In this document: positions 26,047-35,301 of the stretch, piece after piece
Layout: the number at the start of each line of letters is the position of its first letter
Numbering within the stretch: position 1 is the first letter of the stretch
Source: G963708235 sp963708235
Lineage (GTDB): Bacteria; Actinomycetota; Acidimicrobiia; Spongiisociales; UBA5794
Direction of reading: 5' to 3'
Assembly (NCBI GenBank): GCA_963708235.1
Contig: OY970200.1
Location: 3,224,001 to 3,288,000, forward strand
DNA: 64,000 nt
Notes under the pieces: generated by a model
What the model was told of the DNA's origin: nothing
Database searches by the model: none
What the model saw: the letters and a program-made list of their open reading frames with translations, nothing else
Made by a program: the position numbers and the translations under genes

Positions 26047-28311
26047 TCATCGCTGAAGGGATCGGGCTGTCGATGGGTCGCCTGCTCGGCGTCCCTGGCT
26101 CGGTCGTCGGGTTTGGTCCATGTCGGTGAGGTGGTAGTTGATCCCGCGTTCGACGGCGGCGGGGTCCCAGTCGATGCGTTGGGAGATGAGCTCGGCTGCC
26201 TGGGCGCGTAGCTGTGGGTCGGTGAGGCCGACGACGATGACGGAGGCGTCGCGGAGGGCGTTCCAGTCGGCTTCGCGGTCGTTCGAGTCACGCTCGTTGA
26301 GGATGTGATCGATGACGTGGAGAGGAAGGGGTGTGGCCTCGGCGAGCGCCTTGCGCAACACGGGAAGCTGTCGGTTGGCGACGAGATCGGCGGGGTCGCT
26401 TCCCGCGGGGAGGGTGGCGACGCGGATGTTGAGGTCGGGGTCGACTTCCTCGGCGAGTTGGTGGACGCGGCGGGCGGCTTGGGTGCCGGCGTCGTCGCCG
26501 TCGAGGGTCAGTGTCACTCGGTGGGTGGTGCGGCGGAGGGTGGCGAGGTGGTGGGTGGTGATGGCGGTGCCGCCGGCAGCGACGGCGTTGGTGATGCCGG
26601 TTTGGTGGAGCGCGATGGCGTCGAGGTAGCCCTCGACGAGGATCGCCTCGCCGGTGTGGACGATGCCGGAGTGGGCGTGGTGGTGGCCGTAGAGGAGTTC
26701 GCTCTTGCGGTAGATGGCGGTGGCCGGCGTGTTGAGGTACTTGGGGCCGTCGCCTTCGATGAGTCTGCCGGCGAACCCTCTCGGGTGTCCTTGGCGGTCG
26801 TGGATGGGGAACACGAGCCGGCCGCGCATGGTGTCGTAGAGCCGTCCGGTTCGTGCCCGGGCGACGACACCGGCAGCGAGCAGGTCGCTGGGGGTGTACC
26901 CGTCGCGTTGGAGGGCATTCGTGATGGTCTGCCAGGAGGGCGGGGCGTAGCCGAGTTGGAATCGCCCGGTGATCTCGTCGGTGAAGTTCCGCCCTTCAAG
27001 ATGTTGGCGGGCGGCCTCGCCCTTGGGTCCGCGTAGCCACGTTTGGTAGTGGGTGATGGCGCGGTCGAGGACCTGCTGGATACGAGCGGTGTCCTGTTGG
27101 CGGTCGGCGGTGCCTCGGGGTGGGATACCGCCGGGGATGACATCGGCGGGGTAGGCCATGGCGCCGCCACGGTGGGCGCGTTCGGCGTGGGTTCCGCAGG
27201 CGAGTTCGTAGTAGGCGTTGCCTTGCCTGCCGGGTTCGGCGGGGCCGTCGTAGACGGCGAGGTGGGTGGCGTCGTCGCCGCAGCTGGCGCAGCCGCCGTC
27301 GCGGGTCATGATGCCGGGGTGCCCGGGCGGGTAGATGCTGTACACCGCACCCCGCCGCTGCACCGTGCTCAGCTGGTCGGCGTCGATCTGTTCTCGCACC
27401 ACGCCGTGGCCCACGGTCTCGCGTTCGGGGGCGGCGGGTGCGAGTTCGGGTGTGGGTGCTCGTTCGAGGGCGGGAAGAATGCCCCGAGCGCAGGTGAGGA
27501 CCCGCTGCGCGGTCTGGGCGATGAGGTTGGCGTTGCCGTCGGACCAGGTCGCAACGTAGGGGAGGCTGTAGCTGGCGGTGTCGATCCCGGCCGCGGCGGC
27601 AACGATGTAGGCGACGGATTCGGCTTCGACCTCGATGACGCCGCGGCATTCGGGGCGTTGCCCACCGTCCGGGTCGTGGAGGCGGATGTGGGCCAGTTCG
27701 TGGGCGGCGGTCTTGAACCGCTGTGCCCCCGACAGGTCGTCGCGGATGGCGACCTGGCGGCTGTCCCATGTGGTCATGCCGTTGGCGGTACCGAGACTCG
27801 CCGGGTGGACGAGGTCGAGGGTGAACCCTTCGGCGGCGATCAGGGCAGCGAGGGTGTCCCATTGTTGGGGGAGGTCCCCGACTGCGTGTTGAGGTCGGAC
27901 TTCGGGGAGGGGTTCGCCGTCTGTCTGGGAGATGTCGAAGACGTGCACGACCCGGAACCCGACCACCCGCCGCTCACTCTCCTCCTTTGAGTCGGCTCTG
28001 GTAGCGGCGGGGGTGTGGTCGGGTTCGAGGTCGGGGGTCTTTCGAATGATCGGTGCCAGGATCGGGATGCCCTTTTCGCCCTTCCGGACTTGGCGGTCGA
28101 GTTCTTGCCATTTGCGGTACCCGGCGACTCGGCTGGGGGTGATGCCGCGGCGATGGGCTTCGATGGCGATGAGCTGGGCGTTGGCGAACGAGTAGTCGTG
28201 GAACTTCGACGCCACCTCGAGCGCGGCGAGCCAGTCCTCTGAGGTGACGAGGGCCCACAGGGATTCCTCGAGCTGGGCGTGGAGCTGAGCGGCGGCATCT
28301 GAACTCTGCAT
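26047..28311 (-). CDS. ArdC-like / DnaG-type primase fusion protein
   Basis: A protein of 754 aa. The N-terminal ~100 residues (SFANAQLIAIEAHRRG...VAGYRKWQELDRQVRKGEKGI) are an ArdC-type ssDNA-binding antirestriction domain, followed by a metallopeptidase-like HELAH segment (~205). A Cys-rich patch CASC...CGTH (~345-380) may be a zinc site. The C-terminal half is a DnaG catalytic core: MRGRLVFPIHDRQG, YLNTP, then TOPRIM with VEGYLDAIAL and LDGDDAG. ArdC protects incoming ssDNA from restriction and the primase starts complementary-strand synthesis after transfer, so the fusion suits conjugative entry. ATG 28311 or GTG 28320. Confidence 0.82.
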   Translation of the reverse strand: MQSSDAAAQLHAQLEESLWALVTSEDWLAALEVASKFHDYSFANAQLIAIEAHRRGITPSRVAGYRKWQELDRQVRKGEKGIPILAPIIRKTPDLEPDHTPAATRADSKEESERRVVGFRVVHVFDISQTDGEPLPEVRPQHAVGDLPQQWDTLAALIAAEGFTLDLVHPASLGTANGMTTWDSRQVAIRDDLSGAQRFKTAAHELAHIRLHDPDGGQRPECRGVIEVEAESVAYIVAAAAGIDTASYSLPYVATWSDGNANLIAQTAQRVLTCARGILPALERAPTPELAPAAPERETVGHGVVREQIDADQLSTVQRRGAVYSIYPPGHPGIMTRDGGCASCGDDATHLAVYDGPAEPGRQGNAYYELACGTHAERAHRGGAMAYPADVIPGGIPPRGTADRQQDTARIQQVLDRAITHYQTWLRGPKGEAARQHLEGRNFTDEITGRFQLGYAPPSWQTITNALQRDGYTPSDLLAAGVVARARTGRLYDTMRGRLVFPIHDRQGHPRGFAGRLIEGDGPKYLNTPATAIYRKSELLYGHHHAHSGIVHTGEAILVEGYLDAIALHQTGITNAVAAGGTAITTHHLATLRRTTHRVTLTLDGDDAGTQAARRVHQLAEEVDPDLNIRVATLPAGSDPADLVANRQLPVLRKALAEATPLPLHVIDHILNERDSNDREADWNALRDASVIVVGLTDPQLRAQAAELISQRIDWDPAAVERGINYHLTDMDQTRRPSQGRRAGDPSTARSLQR

Positions 28312-28329
28312 GAGCCGCACCGTGCCGGA

Positions 28330-28470
28330 ACCCGTTCACCAACCATTGCCACACCTGTTCACCAACGACACACCAACCCCCATTGCCTCGACCGGGACCG
28401 GAAGCCGCCGTGGTGTGTCGTTGGTGTGTGTCTGGTGAGCGATCCGGGCAACGTTTGGTGAACGGCATCG
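28330..28470. repeat. GGTG iteron-like repeats in a divergent promoter region
   Basis: Units of TTGGTGTGTCG type occur in both orientations: on the minus strand around 28351-28373 and 28330-28345, and on the plus strand at ~28410-28436, plus TTTGGTGAACGG at ~28454. The same units recur at 53.6-54.06 kb. Arranged as an imperfect palindrome between the primase and the regulator, they could be binding sites for a replication initiator or repressor, or part of an origin. Confidence 0.6.
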
Positions 28471-28473
28471 CTG

Positions 28474-29247
28474 ATGGTGCCCGCCATGGACGAGACACCC
28501 ACGACCGAGCGGGCGGTGGACACCGAGCTGGTGCGCCGCATCCAGGCGGACTGGCGACTTCTGGTCGAATCGCGACGGTTCCGCACCCACCTGAACCGAT
28601 GGGGTGTCGAGGACCCTCGCCTGGCGTTTCCTCATGGCGACGACCTGGTTGCTGCGGCGCGTCGCCGCGACACCGACGATTGGCGCCACCGCGACCAGGC
28701 TCTCTCTGCGCTGTTGGCGAGGGTCGGGTCGGATGCGTTGGCGAGGCGGGTGGCGCTGCAGGTAGTGCTCCCCGGTGTCGTCACCCTCATCGACACGGTG
28801 CGGGGTTGGGACATCGAGGAGCGCGCCTCGCGTGTGGTGGCCGAAGCCGTCGAAGTGCTGGAACGGTGTTCCGGCGTCGAGGCGGGGACTGCTCCGAACT
28901 TCCGGGTGTTCGCCAATACCCGCCGTCGGGTCCTGCGGGCAGCGATTCGGGACCGGAACGAACCCGTCACACCTACCGGTGTCGCGGTCGAGTCGGTCGC
29001 TCACGCTGAGCCCGGGGACGGTGACCCGTCGCTGGGGGCTGAGGCGGAGTTGCGGGAGCTCGTCGAGTGGATCAGCACCGAAGGCGGGGTGCGCCGTGAC
29101 GTCGCCGGTGAGGTCGTATTGACCCGCTCCGGCGGGGTCGATGTCGATCACCTGGCGGAGATTCTGGGCGTCTCGGCTCAGACGCTGCGGCGCCGGCGGC
29201 TGCGCACCGAGCAGCGCCTCGCCCGAACTCTGAGCCTCGAACGATGA
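28474..29247 (+). CDS. Sigma-factor-like/HTH regulator of the conjugation cluster
   Basis: A protein of 257 aa. The C-terminus (DVDHLAEILGVSAQTLRRRRLRTEQRLAR, ~218-250) is a helix-turn-helix of the sigma region-4 kind, while the rest is helical and Arg-rich without clear region-2 motifs. It is divergent from the primase and precedes the T4SS operon, so it probably regulates transfer or replication genes. ATG 28474 and ATG 28486 are both possible starts; the iteron-like repeats lie directly upstream and could serve as its operator. Confidence 0.55.
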   Translation: MVPAMDETPTTERAVDTELVRRIQADWRLLVESRRFRTHLNRWGVEDPRLAFPHGDDLVAAARRRDTDDWRHRDQALSALLARVGSDALARRVALQVVLPGVVTLIDTVRGWDIEERASRVVAEAVEVLERCSGVEAGTAPNFRVFANTRRRVLRAAIRDRNEPVTPTGVAVESVAHAEPGDGDPSLGAEAELRELVEWISTEGGVRRDVAGEVVLTRSGGVDVDHLAEILGVSAQTLRRRRLRTEQRLARTLSLER

Positions 29248-29360
29248 CATCCCAACCAACCCTTCCACCAACGGGTGTCGCGTGGCGACCGTCGTCGCCG
29301 CCCCTTAGAAGGGAAAGAGGGTCAACCACGAACCGATCGACCCAGCAACAGGAGGAGATC

Positions 29361-29675
29361 ATGGTGACGACAACGGCAACCCCCCTCGGCGGATGGCCGG
29401 TCCTGGGGCCTGTCGAGGGCGAGGACATTCGGTGTGTCCCCTTGGACGAGTTGGACCGGCGGGTCCGTGCCGCTGCGGAGGTGTGGGAGACACTGGTCGA
29501 TGAGTGCGCCTCGTCGGGGATGCTGCCGTCACCGCCGGTGGCGTCCCTGCTGACCTCGTTCTTGGAGCGGGACTACTGGATCGCCGAAGAAGCCCACATC
29601 GAAGGCCTCCGACGCCGCACCCACTCCGACCGCACCAGAACCCTGATCGACAACGCGGCGGATGCCCGTGGCTGA
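29361..29675 (+). CDS. Small conserved-looking protein at the head of the Tcp operon
   Basis: A 104-aa protein not recognised. Soluble and helical, with PLDELDRRVRAAAEVWETLVDEC then SLLTSFLERDYWIAEEAHIEGLRRRTH. ATG at 29361 behind a strong AGGAGG. It overlaps the start of the TcpC-like gene by 14 bp in another frame, so the two are coupled. A role in regulation or assembly of the transfer apparatus is a guess from position only. Confidence 0.6.
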   Translation: MVTTTATPLGGWPVLGPVEGEDIRCVPLDELDRRVRAAAEVWETLVDECASSGMLPSPPVASLLTSFLERDYWIAEEAHIEGLRRRTHSDRTRTLIDNAADARG

Positions 29676-30552
29676 CCGCACCTTCACCCAACCCTCTACG
29701 GAAACGCAGACGACCATCGCCGGTGGTCGGCGGTGGAACCCGGCGTGGACGGTCCGTGTCCTGCATGTGGCGTTGTGGGTCGTGGTTGCGTCGGGTCCGG
29801 TGCTCGCTGTGGTGGCGCTCGCCGAGACGGCCGGGCTCCGCCAACACATCACCGCGGTGGCGGCGTCGGCCGGTCCGGCACCTGTCGACACGACCGAGCC
29901 GGAGGGCGTCGCCACGGTTGTGGTCGCCGACCATCTCGCCGCTGCGGGGTGGGATGTGGCGGGCACCGCCAGCCTCAGCGCCGAAGAGATCACTCCCGGC
30001 GTGTTCACGGTCACCGTCACCGCCCATGCAACGCCACCGACCACCGAAACCGGCCCCGAGACCGACAGCGGCACCGACAGTGCCGTGCCGGTGCCGGTGC
30101 GGCTGTTCCTCACCGTTGCGGTGGCGGAGACCGGCGACGGGTGGGTGGCTCTCGGGTCGCCTTCGATCGTGGCGGGTCCCACCGTCGAGATCCTCACCGA
30201 CAACCCGCGTGGGGGACGTCTCGACGCCACCGCTGGGTTGGAGGCGGCGGTGGCGGGGTTCCTCGCCGCCTACCTGACCGGCGACGGGGACGTGGAGCGC
30301 TACACCGCACCCGACACCGCCCTCTCCCAAGTGACGCCGACGCCGTTCACCACCGTCGAGGTCACCCAAGCCGCCGTCACCCGCACCGAGGACGGAGCGC
30401 TCGTCGTGTCCGTGACCGTTGACGGTGTCACCCCTGCCGGCGCAGTACTCGAGGTGGGGTATCGGCTGGTGGTGGGTGAGCGTGACGGCCGGTTCGAGAT
30501 CACCGATCTCGGCCCTGCAATCCAATCGTTCGAACTTGGAGGTTCGTCGTGA
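29662..30552 (+). CDS. TcpC-like conjugation protein (VirB8-like)
   Basis: A 296-aa bitopic membrane protein: a short cytoplasmic N-terminus, one helix (~32-56) and a large exported region that reads as two NTF2-like halves (~75-180 and ~190-290), the second ending in YRLVVGERDGRFEITDLGP. This is the plan of TcpC from Clostridium pCW3 and Orf13 of Tn916, structural VirB8-like subunits of Gram-positive T4SS. Overlaps genes on both sides. Assignment rests on architecture and operon position. Confidence 0.65.
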   Translation: MPVADRTFTQPSTETQTTIAGGRRWNPAWTVRVLHVALWVVVASGPVLAVVALAETAGLRQHITAVAASAGPAPVDTTEPEGVATVVVADHLAAAGWDVAGTASLSAEEITPGVFTVTVTAHATPPTTETGPETDSGTDSAVPVPVRLFLTVAVAETGDGWVALGSPSIVAGPTVEILTDNPRGGRLDATAGLEAAVAGFLAAYLTGDGDVERYTAPDTALSQVTPTPFTTVEVTQAAVTRTEDGALVVSVTVDGVTPAGAVLEVGYRLVVGERDGRFEITDLGPAIQSFELGGSS

Positions 30553-30812
30553 TCGAAACGGCACAATCGCTGGTCGGCAGGCTCACGTCGGTTGCGATCG
30601 GCGCTGCGGTGCTGCTCGCCATCGGGATGATCCTGTGGGTCTGGCTCGTGAAACGCACCGTGTCGGCCGTGGTCGGGGTCATCATCCTGGCCGCCATCGT
30701 CTTGTTCGCCATCAACGCCACCGACTGGCTCCAGGACAAGGTCGCCGAAGACGTCGGCGCCCACCCCGCCACACCCGTGGTTGTTGAGTTCGAGGTGGGG
30801 GTCGTGTCGTGA
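30549..30812 (+). CDS. Small membrane protein of the T4SS operon
   Basis: A protein of 87 aa with two closely spaced hydrophobic helices (~14-33 and ~38-57) and a short acidic tail. The GTG start overlaps the previous stop (GTGA) and its own stop overlaps the next GTG. Size and topology recall VirB2/TrbC-like or TcpD-type small subunits, but sequence alone does not decide. Confidence 0.6.
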   Translation: MIETAQSLVGRLTSVAIGAAVLLAIGMILWVWLVKRTVSAVVGVIILAAIVLFAINATDWLQDKVAEDVGAHPATPVVVEFEVGVVS

Positions 30813-31246
30813 CCGCCCCCAACGAGCCCGGCACATCAGTGTTCTTGTCATATACCCATGCGTTGCGGCATCCGGTGATCATCGGGAAGGTCGCTGGGTG
30901 GTCGTTGCCGTGGGCGATGTCCGCCACCCAACTCGGCACCATCGCCGCCACCGCCACCGCACTGCTGATCGCTCGTCCGGTGTGGGCACACCTCGGCGGG
31001 ATCGGCAACCTCACCCTGTTCACTGTCGTGGTGGCGGGTTCGGGGTGGGCGGTGCGGCACTGGCGCATCGAGGGCCGCTCCCCGCTGCGGGTGGCGGCGT
31101 CGGTGGCGACGCTTTGGACCAGCCCGTCAGCCCGGTTCGGGGTCCGCAACGGGACACCTGCCGTTCCGCCACGGTCCCGCCGCAGCCACACCGCCCCGGT
31201 AGTGGTCGACGCCCGCTACGACCACCAGGGGGGCCACGGTGGGTAG
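30809..31246 (+). CDS. TcpE-like conjugal transfer membrane protein
   Basis: A protein of 145 aa. Two transmembrane helices (~28-55 and ~60-80) separated by a short loop, with SYTHALRHPVIIGKVAGWSLP at the front and WRIEGRSPLRV after the second helix. This arrangement, directly upstream of a VirB4-type ATPase, matches the TcpE/PrgI family. GTG start within a GTGA overlap; the C-terminal basic tail (~115-145) is cytosolic. Confidence 0.65.
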   Translation: MTAPNEPGTSVFLSYTHALRHPVIIGKVAGWSLPWAMSATQLGTIAATATALLIARPVWAHLGGIGNLTLFTVVVAGSGWAVRHWRIEGRSPLRVAASVATLWTSPSARFGVRNGTPAVPPRSRRSHTAPVVVDARYDHQGGHGG

Positions 31247-33815
31247 CGAACTGCCGGTGCGGGCACTCACGGGGCATCTGGTGTGGGCACCGGACGGGTC
31301 AGTGTGGGCGTGCTTCCAAGTGGAGCCGTTCGGGTTCCCGCACCGCTCGACACGCGACGCCACCGATATCCATGCCCGCACTCAAGCTGCGCTCCTGGCC
31401 CTACCCGCAGAGGCGCTGGTGCTGTCCATCGGCCGCCGCCTCTCCCCTGCTGAGATCACCGACCGCATCGCCACCGCCGGTGGAGGCCAGCCGGGGTGGG
31501 TGGCGTACGCCCGCCGCGCCGCTGCGACCCCCGCCTACACCCGCATGTGGGTCCTCGCCGTCCAACTCCCCGACCCCGACGGGACGCAGGGCTGGATGGA
31601 CCGGTTGCGTGCCGCCACCAGCGAGGTGGGGGCCGGGGTCGGTGCCGTCCACACGCCCCCCGGTGCACGTCGGGTCAAGACGGCGTTCGCGGCAGCCCGG
31701 GCTGTCGAGGAGGAACTGGCCCGCCACATCACCTTGCGGCCGCTACCGGCGTTGCGGGTGCGGTGGCTGTACGAGCACGCCGTCACCCGCGGCCTGATCG
31801 ACCCGCCCCTCCCCGACCCGACCCCACTCCACCCGACCGGTGACATGCGGCCGGTGGTGGTGCGGCGGTGGGACCGCGACACCGTCTACATCGAGGGCGG
31901 GACGAAGACCGACCCGGGTCGGCCGCGGCACCGCCGCTACCTCACCGTTGAGCATCCCGACTACGGGACGGCGTACCAGACGTTCCTGTGCCTGGGCGAG
32001 TTGCCGGCAGCGTGGACATTCCCCTACGGATCGGGCGAATGGTTGTGGCACCTCGACGATCAGGTCTCGTTCCCGGTCGACTGGGCACTGCGCATCACCC
32101 GTGTCAGCAACGAAACAGCCCGCCGGCGGGTGCTGCGGGCCCGTCGCAACCTCACCGGGCAACTCGACGAACCCGGAGGCGACCCCGCCGGGCCGTCGAC
32201 AACGATCGCCTCGGCAGCCGACGCCGTCGATCACCAACGGGCCCGGCTCGAAGCCAACCCGGCGCTCCCGGCGTTCAAGGCCACCACCATCGTCGCCGTG
32301 GCAGACCGTGACCTCCCGACGTTGGAGCGGAGGGCCTCGCTTGTAGAAACGACGTTCCGGCAGGCCGAATTCAACTTCTACCGCCCCACCGGTGGCCAGC
32401 ACGCCGCACACCTGGCAATGTTGCCCGGCAGCCCGATCTCGTCGGTCGTCGGTGAGTATGCCCAGGATCTGTTGCCCGACGGGTTGGCGTCGGCGATGCC
32501 GTTCGCCGGGTCCGGTGTCGGCGACCCCGACGGGATGCTGCTAGGTGCCTGTCTCGACACCTTGGTGCCGTCACCGGTGTTCATGGACCCCGCCCATGCG
32601 CCACGTGACCTGAACCGGTCCGGTTCCCTGGCAGCGATCGGTGAGCTCGGCGCCGGCAAGAGCTTCCTGGCCAAGACCCTCGCCTACCGCACCGTGGCGA
32701 TGGGTGGCCGAGTCGTTGCGGTGGACCGCACCGAGCGCGGCGAGTACGCCGCCCTCGCCGACGTCGCTGCAGGCACAAGCCAGGTGGTTGAGGTCACCGC
32801 CGACGCGCAGGTGTGCCTCGACCCGTTCCAGGTATTCACCACTGACCAGTTGCGGCTCCGCTACGGCGTTGGTTTCCTCACCCTGCTGACCGCAACACCA
32901 CCGGGGTCAACAGCCGGTGCCCTGTGTCACCGCGCCGCCCACAGGTGCCTCGAGCACGCCGCCGCCACCGGCGCCACCCCCCGACTCGTCGATGTCATCG
33001 ACGCGCTCGCAGCCGAGGGTGCCGGTGGTGAGGAGCTGGCACGCAAGCTCCAAGCAATGTCAGGGATCGCCGAAGCCGGACTGGTGTTGGGCGACCCGGG
33101 ACCACCGCTGGACCTGGACGCCGACTACGTGTGCTTCCACCTACCCGGCCTCCGGCTCCCCGCCCGGGGCACCGCACGCGACGAGCTGCTGCCCGAGGAA
33201 CTCATCGGCCAAGCCGTGCTCTACCTGGTTGCGGCATTCTCACGCCGCGTCCTGTTCAGCGACCCGCACCGCTTCGCCGCCCTGCTGTTGGACGAGGCCC
33301 ATGCCCTCACCACCAACCCCCAAGGTCGCGCCCTCGTGACCGAACTCATCAGAGACGGCCGCAAACACTTCGCAGCGGTGTGGGGCTTCTCCCAACTCCC
33401 CGCCGACTTCACCACCACCGGCGACAGCGGCGAACCCGGCGGGCTCGAAGCGCTCCTCGGATACAGGGTCGCGTTCCGCCAATCCCGCCACACCGCCGCC
33501 GCGGCGCTCACCTTCCTGGGCTCCGACGACCGGGAAGGGAACCTCGACACCGTCACCGGCCTCGGCACGGGTGAATGTCTGCTGCGCGACCCCACCGGCC
33601 GCCTCGGTGTCGTCCGTATCAGCCCACCCGACGACCCAGCCGTCCTTGCGGCGTTCTCCACCACCCCCACCGAGACACCCGACGTCGACGCGGTGTGGGA
33701 GCCGTGGCCGTCGCTCACCCAACGCGCCGCCAACGGCGACAGACACACCACCAAAGATGGCAACGGCAACGGGCAGACGTCGATCTTCGACCACGGACAC
33801 GAGGTGGAACCATGA
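31239..33815 (+). CDS. VirB4/TcpF-type T4SS ATPase
   Basis: A protein of 858 aa. The N-terminal ~440 residues form the membrane/assembly-facing domain; the C-terminal RecA-like domain has Walker A GELGAGKSF (~467), Walker B ALLLDEAHAL (~682) and the downstream FSQLPADF motif typical of VirB4/TraC. It energises substrate transfer and assembly of the mating channel at the inner membrane. GTG start (31239) overlaps the preceding gene by 8 bp; its TGA overlaps the next ATG. Intact and full length. Confidence 0.88.
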   Translation: MGSELPVRALTGHLVWAPDGSVWACFQVEPFGFPHRSTRDATDIHARTQAALLALPAEALVLSIGRRLSPAEITDRIATAGGGQPGWVAYARRAAATPAYTRMWVLAVQLPDPDGTQGWMDRLRAATSEVGAGVGAVHTPPGARRVKTAFAAARAVEEELARHITLRPLPALRVRWLYEHAVTRGLIDPPLPDPTPLHPTGDMRPVVVRRWDRDTVYIEGGTKTDPGRPRHRRYLTVEHPDYGTAYQTFLCLGELPAAWTFPYGSGEWLWHLDDQVSFPVDWALRITRVSNETARRRVLRARRNLTGQLDEPGGDPAGPSTTIASAADAVDHQRARLEANPALPAFKATTIVAVADRDLPTLERRASLVETTFRQAEFNFYRPTGGQHAAHLAMLPGSPISSVVGEYAQDLLPDGLASAMPFAGSGVGDPDGMLLGACLDTLVPSPVFMDPAHAPRDLNRSGSLAAIGELGAGKSFLAKTLAYRTVAMGGRVVAVDRTERGEYAALADVAAGTSQVVEVTADAQVCLDPFQVFTTDQLRLRYGVGFLTLLTATPPGSTAGALCHRAAHRCLEHAAATGATPRLVDVIDALAAEGAGGEELARKLQAMSGIAEAGLVLGDPGPPLDLDADYVCFHLPGLRLPARGTARDELLPEELIGQAVLYLVAAFSRRVLFSDPHRFAALLLDEAHALTTNPQGRALVTELIRDGRKHFAAVWGFSQLPADFTTTGDSGEPGGLEALLGYRVAFRQSRHTAAAALTFLGSDDREGNLDTVTGLGTGECLLRDPTGRLGVVRISPPDDPAVLAAFSTTPTETPDVDAVWEPWPSLTQRAANGDRHTTKDGNGNGQTSIFDHGHEVEP

Positions 33816-35301
33816 CCACGAACACCACACCGACAAGCCATCACCGGCAGCGACATCATCGGGGATGGGTGCTCGACGGGGCGGCGTGGATCGTGACCGC
33901 CACCCTCGCCGCGCTGATGGTCTTCGGGGGCGCCGCCTCACCGGCCCTGGCCGCGACCGAGGAACCAGATCCGGACACGTCGGGCTTGGGGGGAGAGCTG
34001 TATCCGCCGGCGGCGTACACCGTTGACCCGGCTGCGGGGATCTTCCCCGTCGGGAACTACGACATCGGGTGCGCCAACTCGGGGATGATCGGCAACGCGG
34101 GATGCATGGGCCTGGGGACCATCACCAACCTGGTGTTCTCCCTCGCCAAAGCCCTCGTCACCCTCGCCATCTGGCTCCTCGAAGCCGCCACCAGCTTCAC
34201 CCTCGAAGACACCCTGGAAACCGCGGCGGCGTCGGTCGCTGACATCTTGGACACCCGAATCCTCGGACCCACAAGGTTGTCGCACCTCGGTCTCGTCGTT
34301 TCCGCGCTGTACATGGGGTGGCAGTTCCTCCGTGGCCGCTACGGCACCGGCGCCGGCGAATTCGTCGTCTCCCTCCTCGTGTTTGCGGTGCTGGTGACGG
34401 TGACCACGACGGGTGGGTTCGGGGCGGCCGTCAACGGGGCGATGCGTGGCGCCGGTGGCATCTCTGCCGAGATCGTGTCCCTCGCTGCCGACACGAGAGC
34501 CGGGGACACCGTGTCGGGACGGATTGGTGGGGCGTTGATGGCTGGGTTCGTCCGTGACCCGTACGACACCATCAACTGGGGGAGCTCCTCACGGGCACAG
34601 GATGCGAATCGGCTCGGAACCAGGCACTCGCCACAGGGCCTCACGGCACCTCCGACGAACCCCGCACCTTCATGCAGAACACCGGGTGCACATCGCAGGC
34701 GGCGTTCAACGCCGAAGCCACCGGGAACCGCCTGTCGGGGACGATCCTCTACCTCATCGTCGCCGTCGCCGCGCTGGCGCTGTTCGTCATCACCGCGTTC
34801 ACCCTCGTCGTCGCCAAAGGCATGGCCCTGTTCCTCGTCGCCCTCCTCCCCATTGCCCTATACGCCGGTCTCTTCCCCGGAGCAGGACGCAGCCTCCTGT
34901 GGCATTGGGTTTCGGCGCTCATCCGCATCCTCTCGCTCGTGATCGCCCTCGGAGTGTTCCTCGCCCTACTCGTCGCCGGCCTGTCCGGGCTGTTGGCGAT
35001 GCCAGGTGGGTTGTGGCAACGGTTCTTGATGGTCGTGTTCTTCATGGCCGTCATGTGGGTCGGCCGCAAACAACTCGTCGACATGTCCGGCAAGTTCGCC
35101 GACTCCACATTCCAACGCCTCGACGCCGCCCGCCTCGGCGGCAGCCACGGCGCCCACTGGATCCGCCCCTATCAGTCCGGAGGCATCACCGGCCTCGGCG
35201 TCACCCACACCGCCCAAGAGACCGTTGCGGAACTCCCCCGACGCCACCACCTCACCGCCGCCGCGACCTGGCGGCGTCACAAGACCCCCACCCCGTCATG
35301 A
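33812..35301 (+). pseudogene. VirB6/TrbL-like multispanning T4SS protein, apparent frameshift
   Basis: The first frame (ATG 33812) gives a signal-like helix ending ASPALAA, a cysteine-containing exported segment (GCANSGMIGNAGCMG) and three helices to RDPYDTINWG. The following frame continues with LGELLTGTGCESARNQALATG, then MQNTGCTS and four strong helices to 35301. One missing G in the G5 run at 34578-34582 restores a single ~496-aa protein. VirB6-like proteins form the inner-membrane pore of T4SS. It is either a genuine break, a sequencing error, or less likely programmed -1 slippage at the G run. Confidence 0.75.

Noticed and set aside
34570..34590. Programmed -1 frameshift in the VirB6-like gene as the preferred explanation
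   Set aside because: A slip on the G run is possible, but other homopolymer indels in the window make error or mutation likelier, and no stimulatory structure was evident.
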